A stretch of 64,000 nt of DNA from Eleusine coracana subsp. coracana (lineage: Eukaryota > Streptophyta > Magnoliopsida > Poales > Poaceae): contig CM064432.1 of assembly GCA_032690845.1 (NCBI GenBank), positions 55,984,071 to 56,048,070 on the forward strand. Direction: 5' to 3'. Positions 56,112 through 64,000 of the stretch are shown in pieces; the stretch's first letter is position 1; the number at the start of each line of letters is the position of its first letter. The notes beneath the pieces were generated by a model that worked only from the letters and a program-made list of their open reading frames with translations, was not told the origin of the DNA and made no database searches. The position numbers were made by a program, and so were the translations under genes.

Positions 56112-57589
56112 TTACTTGATCTGCTTAAAGATGGCATGTTGTTGTCTCTCAAGCTTTATTCGAGGCTTATGGAACAAAAAGGTAGAGACGAGGTATCTCC
56201 TAAATACAAACTGTATGCCAGTGCCTGTTAGCAACAGCTGCAAAAATGGGCAGATACAAATCAAAACAATCATAAAGTGCACCAGATTAATTTTTTAACA
56301 AGGGCATGTCAGTTCGGACTTACGTTAACTGAGGAAAATACACAAATAAATCAATATGGTTCAGTTTCTGATACAACTTTGCCACCAGAACGTTTCAGGA
56401 ACATGCTGTCACCTACTGTTCAAGTTTTCTTCACCATGCCTAACAAGCAATAACATATGGTCCCGCCCCAAAAGAATAACTGACATGGGATACTTTTAGC
56501 TCAAAAACCTGACGTTACGGGTTTGAACAAGAAACCAGCAAGCCTAGTATTGAGACTGGTTGTTTTGAACCATCACGATACAGCAACCAAGGAACACCCA
56601 AACTGTCACACAGACATCTCAGATACGATTTCAGTGAATAATTCACCCCTCTACTGCTTTTACCCACATAAGTTCTGCATATGAACATTTTATTATGCCA
56701 CAATATGCTATCCGACAATACCTGCCAGAATGAAACTAGCCAAATAAAAAATAAGTTGGGGAAAACAACGGCCAGAACGCCGATTCCCCACAGCTCTTGG
56801 CCCTAAAGCACCCAAAACAAATGTAGCGACTAGCATCTGTCAAATGCACTTAAGGTTAGACATCCTTATAAAATTAAAAAAGTTATCATCTGGGGTCGGT
56901 TCGCAACTACCAACATTTTCGAATAGATGATGTCGTTTGTGCAACAGCATCCACGACACAAGGCCACCAGAATACTAGCTGACACTTGGCACATAAACTG
57001 AAGTTTGAAAACCATATATCTAGCTATCCTGATGATAGTATCTGAAGCACAAAAAATTACTTTGATATTGTCCAAAGATACGTTCTATAATGCGGTAACC
57101 GAATATATGTATGAATTACACCAGCATGCCACATAACCAAACAAATCATATTTATATATACATCACAAGCTTGCAGATAATTAGGTAGGTGAAATATGGA
57201 TGCATTCTTTGGGCTTAGTAGGCACAAAGAATGTATGTGCCACATACAGAAATTAGTCAACCATGTCATGGATTTTTTAAGTCACAATAGCTATGTCCCT
57301 TGTATGCTTAAAAATGGTATGCTATGATTTATGAGCAGCAGGAAGCAAAAAAGCTGAGGGCTTGCTCCAGTAATCAATCATTATTAAATATACAAGCAAA
57401 ATGTAGTAGAAGCCACTATTAATACCATGGTGCATCCTCATGAATGTAGAGAGTGCAGAGCCAACCATTGCCAACAATGACAATGTCGAATTTCATGACA
57501 TGAGAAAAGGAGAGTTGAAAAGAGAAATTATTCACCTCATGGATGTCGGACTTTCTGAGCAGAGAGTTCAAAATGGCCTCAGACACAGC
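56112..57589 (-). CDS. Exons of an unrecognised membrane-protein gene, partial
   Basis: Three minus-strand segments have good splice borders and protein-like content. Exon 57589-57536 (18 codons) reads AVSEAILNSLLRKSDIHE. Exon 56802-56722 (27 codons) reads GQELWGIGVLAVVFPNLFFI then WLVSFWQ, a membrane-spanning segment. The terminal exon 56237-56112 reads LLLTGTGIQFVFRRYLVSTF then LFHKPRIKLERQQHAIFKQI, ending in a taa stop. The last two join in phase 0 after an acceptor (ttttttgcag). I could not find a start codon or the exons between 57535 and 56803, and the space to the next gene is only about 500 bp. It may be a small membrane protein or the 3' end of a longer transcript. Confidence 0.45.
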
Positions 57590-58097
57590 CTGAAAATTGA
57601 GCACGTGACACTATCCACTGGCTGTTGAATCGTACAGAATGCCAGATCAAAAGCAGACACATCAGAAATACACAGATGTTTGAGCTCAAATTCAATTGAT
57701 TGATCCTCCTTAAAACTTTAAATGGACCTTATACAGGGATAATGCCCGCAAAAAGGAGCACAAGGGACAAATGTGAGAAAATATCAGAGAAACAAAAAGA
57801 GCAGCTATAAAGCTGAAAACATTGATTTTGATTCTACTTCTATGACCAATGTAAGTATTTACAAGCAAAAACGGGAAAACTGTGAAGTTAATCTGCATTC
57901 CCCTTCATAATTCTAGCATGTGTTTGCCTTGGGCACATGGATATAAGTGGAATGCAAGCCCTGCTCTCAAGAGGCCTCCATCAAGTTTTTTTAATATTGA
58001 TTTCCAGCATGGATTTTGCAATATTCCTCTTCCAGTTCAATCATATCTGAAAGGCTGTTTATTATCCTTTTTAGTTCTATGAGGCAAATTCAGTCAG

Positions 58098-61000
58098 CTA
58101 TCTCTCAAAGCTCCTGTCAAATCTCCGTGGGCTTGCTCTTCTTTGGAGTTCTGGTGACCTGGGAGCTGAAATACGAGTTCGAAATTTGTCTCCAGAATTA
58201 TTTCTAAACTGCTTTAGAGAACCACTACGGTCATATGGTTTCACAGAATTACTTTCATATCTACCTGCATGTTTCCTTTGATCATCCCCATTCCCATCAT
58301 GCTTATTTCCCTTAGAATAGCCATATGGAAATCTTCCCTGCGTAGGCCGGTAGAATTCTCGAGTCCTTGATCGCCCTTGAGATTCCATTACACCAAATCT
58401 GTCATTCTGTGAGGTAAGTTTCATAGGGCTTCTCCTTGAATATCGTTTAGCGTGATCAGAAAGATCGACAGTAGACCTGTTCCTTCCATCAACCCATGTT
58501 GAGGCATGGGAGTAATTGTGATTTCTAGATGGAGGGCTGTAACGCAGAGCTTGATTATCATATCCAGGCTGTCTCTTAGGTGAACTCATCCTAGCCATTC
58601 TAACTTTGGCCATGCTATTAGGTGGAGATCTACTAGGCCTCTGTAAAGTCGAACCTCCATTTGCCATAATCTTCCTTCTGTTCCTAGGTGATGCCCAATC
58701 ATGTGGAGATCGAGATCTTGACCCAGGAGACCTGCTGCGCGCATGTGAAAGGTTCAGCGATGCTCTACCTGTCAGGATACCCCGTTGTCTACTGGATAGC
58801 GAGCAATGCACTGAACCCAAATTTCCATTAGAAGTATGATCTTTTATCTCAGGACCATATCGATCAGATCGGTTACTATTTGCAACAATGTGACGTTCTG
58901 GAGATGCTTCTCTAGCATTTGCAGGACCTCTGGACAACCTGCAAGTTTCATCCCTGTCAGTTGGAGAACCCCGTTCAGATAAAGGGCAGTATGAGCTGTT
59001 TAAAGTGTTTCTCATCCTTCTTGCCACATGATTATTATTTGTAGCATCAACAGCTCTTACTAAAGTACCATCAGGGGCAACAACAAAGCCATTGCTCTCC
59101 ATCTTTGCAACAGCAGCTTCCGCAGCATTCCTAGGACCAGCAAGGCCATAATTACAGCGCTCCGGTGATTTACGCCGAGTAGAATGAGGATGTTTTGAAT
59201 TTTCCACCCATTGCTCTCCCCGGCTGCCCGCTTGAATATGCCCTGATACATCATAGACTCCACTTGACCGGTGAGAATCAATTGCCCTTTCAGCTTTTGA
59301 TCCTGAGGCATAACCATCATCAGATCTGCATAAAACAGGCACAATGATCGAAGTCAGTATCATCAGAATTTGATTAACCTGTAAGATAACTCAACAAAAA
59401 TCACTCAAAATTTACCTGCTCATTTCATTTCTATGGGGTCTGTCAAATGACCGTGGCCGCTCAATTTGTTTCACATCTCTATTTGATAGTCCCATCTTTC
59501 TGAACAAATCATCTGCTCCACCTGCATCTCTGGAGCTCAATACATACCGGTTAGAAGAGTCATCTTGGTCCCTTGAATCACGCCGAGAGTGCCTCTGATC
59601 TTCAGGAAACATATCCCAACCTGTGTTCTTTGTTCTGATACTTGAAAGATCATCACCTAGACCATCATTGCACCTTTCAGACTGGCCGACTGTCACAGCA
59701 GATCCAACAGCTACAAGGCCTGGGTTTATCTCATGCACCTGAGTTTCACCTGCCACTCTCAAATGAATACCCCGAGCCTTCCCACAGCCAGATCCATCAT
59801 CTAAGCAGTTTGTTGACCATGAGCGTCTAGACAAGACAGGTGAAAAAGTGTCATCTTCCTTTCTGGTATGTGTTCCGTTGTAACCAGCCATAGGAATACG
59901 TAGAGTCTTTGAAGCGGAGTGACTAGGGAGAGGATGCAAGTCAGATATTATTGCTTCATTATTGTAATCTGATGTCGGATAGTGCCAGTTGCCACATTTG
60001 ACTTCATATGTATGATCTGCCCAATCACCAGATTCTCTAACTTCCCCATCTTCATATTGAGAATCATCCTCCTCCATTTTTTCAATTCCAGCCACACCTT
60101 TGCTATAATGAGATGCATCAGTTTCATAGCACTGCTCTAAGCAAATATCTGATGCAACTCTCCCACGCCCATTTGCATACATGTTCTGGTAGCTATGGGC
60201 TGCAACTTGTGAATCCACAATACTTCCTGCATCAGTGACAACTGGTTTGTTGCACTCTGAACTGAAAGCAGGAGCCTGAACCACACCTGAAATGTAATAT
60301 GTTTCAGCACTGCTACTACTGGCACAAGTAATTAAGCAGTCCTTAGAATTAGTCATTGCATCAGCACCATCCTCTTCATGCACATTGGCCATAACACAAA
60401 CAGAAGACCTTGGAATGTCCTCTGCATGAGTGAGGCTTTCTGTATCTACAGTGCTCTTGAGTACATCAGTGCAATGTTCATCCTTCTTGCTAACTAACTG
60501 GTGCAGTTTACTAGTTCCTGAATCATCCAAAAGCTCCTGGTTCTTCCATTCAGATATGCTTTGTTCCGAAGCTTCTTCAAGTTTATTATCGCTACAGCCA
60601 ACCTCAGTAGTTATTTTACGGAATGCAGTTACTGTTGGAAAGTTTGTGCTTTCCTCAGAAACAAGTCTGCTTGCCAAAGGCTTCACTGTGGAGCCTAGTT
60701 CACTTTTCTGGATTGAGCTGTCTCCAACATCCACACAAGACATATGAGACAAACCTTTGCCAACAGGAATGGGATGGGAACCATCATTTTTCTTCGCATT
60801 TGCAGTTAAAGGAAAATGCTCACTGACAAGAGCGGGATCTGGATTAGACCCTAGGTGTGACTCCATGGCAGAAGCAAACCTGCTCTTCTGTTGTTCAAGC
60901 AAATCCAGTGTTTCAGCAGAGGTATCTTTCCCTACAGATTCAGATCTCAGTACCTCCAAGTTCTGTGAAGACTGATGATGCAAAGGGTTAGATGAACTAT

Positions 61001-62582
61001 CAGCGGGAAAATCACCTTCATCCATTGTATTGACATCTTTTGTTCCACCAACCATGTGAATTTGGTCAACACAAGGATCAGGAGCATTGCCAGCATGTAC
61101 TGAATCATGATCACGAGGTAGCTGTGGTTTGTTCATGTCATTTTCAGCATCACAACGATCATTTACAGTAGCTACAGTAGGACCACCATGATCATCATCA
61201 TTGCCACAGTCAGTGTCCCATGCCTCCATTGCAACATTCAGATCCCAATGCAGCCTAGAATCACGAGCAGCATTGGCGCACTTGTTCTGCGCAGAGGCAT
61301 CTTGCGAGCAGCCTGCAGATTTATCTGGATTATTACTTGAATCGCAAACCATTGCAACACTTGAAGACTTCTCATCAGAAGCAATGTCTGTTTTGTCCAC
61401 ACTCAATGCAGACTGGAGCGAATAATTAACCTTGGGGCCAGATGCCAGTTCATCAAGATTTTTGGAGCTGTGTGCGGTAGCAATCAAGGGCTTCATATCT
61501 GGAGCAGAATAAGATGGCTCAAAAGACCTATTGTAGGTGTCATTTGAAACCTCCAGAACATTTGACTTATCCCCCTTCATGCCATGTAGGAGGCTCAACT
61601 CAGTGCTACAAGTATTTCCCAGCTTCCTTTCTTCGAGAGCATCAGGTAACTTTGAGCATGTCCCATTCAACATGTCATCATCCATCACACTCTCACAAGC
61701 AGCAGCAGCTAGTATTGATATGCCAGAAAAATCATCTGCATCAAAAAGACCTCCTTTGTGTTCCTCCTTCCACTCATCTTCAAGCATTTTAACCTTGCGA
61801 CGTTTCTCATATGATGGGATGCCTCCAGAATAGCTTTTCAGTATTTTTTCATACGGATCCACCAGTAGTGGAGTGGGTGGAGGCGATGGAGAACAATCCA
61901 TACGAAACCTTCTCTTTTTAATAGGAACATTTCCCATGGGGTCACTAAATCGTCCACCAAGAATGGATACTCCAAGCTGCAAGGATAAATAAAAATATTC
62001 ATAAATTTTCCATTAGTGAATGTATTGAGTGATATTTCATCATATTACAAAGGAGAAAATTAAGAACCTTCTCAGAATCGGATGCCCGAGCATCTTCTTG
62101 CGACATCTCTCGGTTCACAGCATTGCCAAATGCATAGAAAGATCTTAGCTCATCCTTCATTCTGTCCTCTCCAAAGAACGAGGTCCTTGCCCTTCTGGCA
62201 GCCCTCTGCCTTCTCTTTACATTCTTCCATCTGACATCAAGATTTATTGGTCTTGGCAGCTCCAAAACCATTCTGTTAAGCTTGTTGCTACTCGATGGCC
62301 CAGTTTTGTCTGTTGTTGATTCACCACTACATCCTTTGCAGGTCATCGAAACACCTTTGTTACTAAGATTACAAAGTGATGACGACGATGATCGTGCAGT
62401 GCAGCTGCAAACTTTGATCTGTAAAGAGATCGAGCTGTCTATAAGATCCCAAAACAGCAGAATGGCAAATACAATGGGGGAAATACCAGTATGTTAGCAA
62501 ACTGAATCGAAACAAGTTCTTAGCTAGGCAGACAGTTTAACAGGATAGGAACCAACATGTTGGTTCATTATGTGCGTACCAT
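58098..62582 (-). CDS. Large disordered Ser/Arg-rich protein, function unknown
   Basis: Exons are joined in phase. The upstream exon 62665-62580 contains the first in-frame ATG at 62582. It is followed by 62418-62068, 61976-59416 and 59325-58098, giving about 1,380 residues. The N-terminus is Cys/Ser-rich (VCSCTARSSSSSLC, TCKGC), followed by a basic segment (VRWKNVKRRQRAARRARTSF) and a nuclear-localisation-like KKRRFRM. A long acidic, low-complexity middle follows. The last 400 residues are rich in Arg and Ser with SRSRSP, SPGSRSRSPHDW and SPRRF motifs, as in splicing-associated proteins. No globular domain is recognised. I infer a nuclear protein, perhaps RNA-processing. Annotation pipelines often give such proteins names like dentin sialophosphoprotein-related. 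No lesion is seen. Confidence 0.8.
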
Positions 62583-63300
62583 CAAATCAGATTGTCTTCC
62601 GGTTACTGCAACAGAAACAGGAGACTGATTCACATCAATTGCACCCTTGGATCCAATTGATCCTTCTGGAAAACAGGAAAAAAAAAAGAAGGTTGCAATT
62701 GAGCACCACAGTCAAAGCTTACTGTACTGTTCGAAGAATAATAGCATCAGTCCACATAGTATGCACATAAGCAAGTCTATAAATCTAAATAATGCCTCCG
62801 CAGCAATGCCACCACCCCTGGTCACCATCGTCAGCCAGACACAGTATTTGAACCCTTTTTGTTCAAAATAGTAAACAGCGCCAACTTCCAGAATAGTGCC
62901 CAAACCACTGAAACAAGCAATCTTATCTTGCAACGCACATTGAAAGCCAGAAGCTAGACCAAGATCCTGCTGCCGGAATCAGAACCCGTATTGTCAAAAC
63001 AACACGGCAGCTTATCCATCAGTCAAGTCAGCTGACCTCTGACATCAGCCATCACCTTCTAGTCCAGCAGAAACACCGATTCCTCTTCTTCTAAAAACTA
63101 TATAAACTCCTGTGAATATGGTAGATCTGGAATCCCGACCAGTTTGCGATGGTGCCTCTTTCCAGCAGACAAGTAGAACGGTGAACTAGCAGCCCGTAGA
63201 TTAACCTGAGAAAAGAAGTCCGTGGCCAGCACTCCAAATCCCTCAGACAACGCAGATCGAGGTGATCTCCATGGCGGCGGCCGCTGAACCCAGACCCCAG
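62580..63300 (-). other. Leader exons and first introns of the Ser/Arg-rich gene
   Basis: A leader exon ends at 63206 with a good donor (ctcag, then gttaat). The intron 63205-62666 ends in tgttttccag, and exon 62665-62580 follows. The open frame at 62712-62933 on the minus strand lies in this intron and is not expected to be used. The transcription start is probably near 63300-63400. Confidence 0.5.
63243..63272 (-). other. Upstream ORF of 9 codons in the leader exon
   Basis: The ATG at 63272 has a strong context (gccgccatgg) and opens MEITSICVV before TGA. After splicing the same frame continues open from the TGA into the main ORF, so the upstream ORF and the main protein are in frame and separated by one TGA before the open part. 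It may lower translation of the main ORF. Confidence 0.5.
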
Positions 63301-64000
63301 ATAATCAGGGCGCGGTGGAGGCGGTGACCCGGCGAAGCAGCAGCCGCGGAGGTTACTTATTTCTAAGATCTACTAGGGTTGCATATACCTTTTGCTCCAG
63401 CCTTCCTCATCAAACCCAGCGCCGCCGCCAGTCCGCCTCTCCCTCTTATCTTCTCTCCTCGCTCCTTCGCGTCCGTTCCCGGGACTCAGCTGGAATCTGA
63501 ATCCTTCCGCCCCATCGCTTCCGTTCCCTCGCTGGATTCCTTGCGTGCGCGCCGCGGCCGCAAAGGAATTCCCGCGGCTCTTCTTTCTAGCTTTTTGACC
63601 CACGACCGCACCGAGCTGGGCCGATCGATCGGCGGCGCGTCCTCTCTTCCGCAGCTTCCGCCTAAGATTCCGGCGCTGCCGTCGCCGACGCCTCGCCGTC
63701 GCCGCCGATTGCGATTTTTTTCTTTTTGTGTTGGAGCCTTTCCTTGTTCTACTTCGCCGCCTGCGGGTAGGGGGAGAAGACCAAGACCATATTTTTCTCG
63801 ATTTTACGAGGGCGCCGTATTTATTTTGTGGGCATATAGACGCGAATCCAGACTTTGGATGGACAGGATTGCCCCTTGGTCAGTGGTTACTACTGGTTCT
63901 GGGTGCTCAGCCCAAGTTGTGCAAAGATGGCCCACAGTTTAAAGCCCAGGGCGAAGCCCAGCCTGTTAGGCTTTAGAGACCATAAGCTGACGCCGCCATC
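63301..64000. promoter_or_regulatory. GC-rich promoter-like region at the right edge
   Basis: CpG-rich DNA upstream of the Ser/Arg-rich gene. On the plus strand a CT-rich stretch (about 63380-63480) looks like a 5' leader, so a divergent plus-strand gene may begin here and run off the edge. Motifs such as gggcccat-like tgggcc occur near 63615 and 63930 on one strand or the other, consistent with a housekeeping promoter. The long plus-strand open frames here have low-complexity composition and are not supported as genes. Confidence 0.35.

Noticed and set aside
63379..63942. 187-codon plus-strand frame at the right edge
   Set aside because: The start is CT-rich leader-like DNA and the rest low-complexity. 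It is more likely leader or promoter than protein.

Overview
This is a gene-sparse, transposon-rich stretch of a grass nuclear genome, most probably rice (Oryza). The signs are GT-AG introns, a cytokinin-hydroxylase type P450 (CYP735A), a Sirevirus-type Copia element with 1.47-kb LTRs, Stowaway and Tourist MITEs, CACTA fragments, a tRNA-derived SINE and a LINE. There is no CRISPR, operon or other prokaryotic feature. Species assignment is an inference from family content; no database was searched.

Layout. (1) 1-1709: the first four exons of a minus-strand RRP42-like exosome subunit gene that runs off the left edge. It carries an 8-bp frameshifting insertion in exon 1 and an in-frame stop in exon 4, so it reads as a pseudogene. 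(2) 1710-23784: a three-level nest of Copia LTR retrotransposons. Element A (minus strand) is inserted in the RRP42 leader with target duplication aatcc. Element B (plus) sits inside the reverse-transcriptase region of A with duplication atacc. Element C (plus, Sirevirus-like) sits between the protease/GAG-pre-integrase and integrase regions of B with duplication atagg. All six junctions can be read to the base, and removing the inserts leaves own lengths of about 5.1 kb (A), 4.8 kb (B) and 12.2 kb (C). (3) 23785-about 23970: the displaced GC-rich upstream region of the RRP42 locus. (4) 24-51 kb: intergenic DNA packed with small elements. These include Stowaway, Tourist/PIF and hAT-like MITEs, a mariner transposase remnant, a truncated LINE with a 17-bp duplication, two CACTA pieces, a SINE with a 13-bp duplication, and a second Sirevirus remnant that has lost pol. 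(5) 51677-53814: an apparently intact five-exon CYP735A gene (minus, 529 codons). (6) 56112-57589: exon-like pieces of an unrecognised membrane-protein gene (minus). (7) 58098-about 63280: a long minus-strand gene for a disordered, Ser/Arg-rich nuclear-type protein with a 5' leader exon and a 9-codon upstream ORF. (8) 63280-64000: GC-rich promoter/leader DNA at the right edge.

The host genes do not form a pathway with one another. The main story is retrotransposon stratigraphy on top of a decaying exosome gene. The most unusual sequence signals are near-palindromic ggtctgaccg-type repeats in both the LTRs and the leader of the third ORF of C, tandem in-frame stops near the gag/pol boundary of both A and B, and an LTR divergence order that conflicts with the nesting order.
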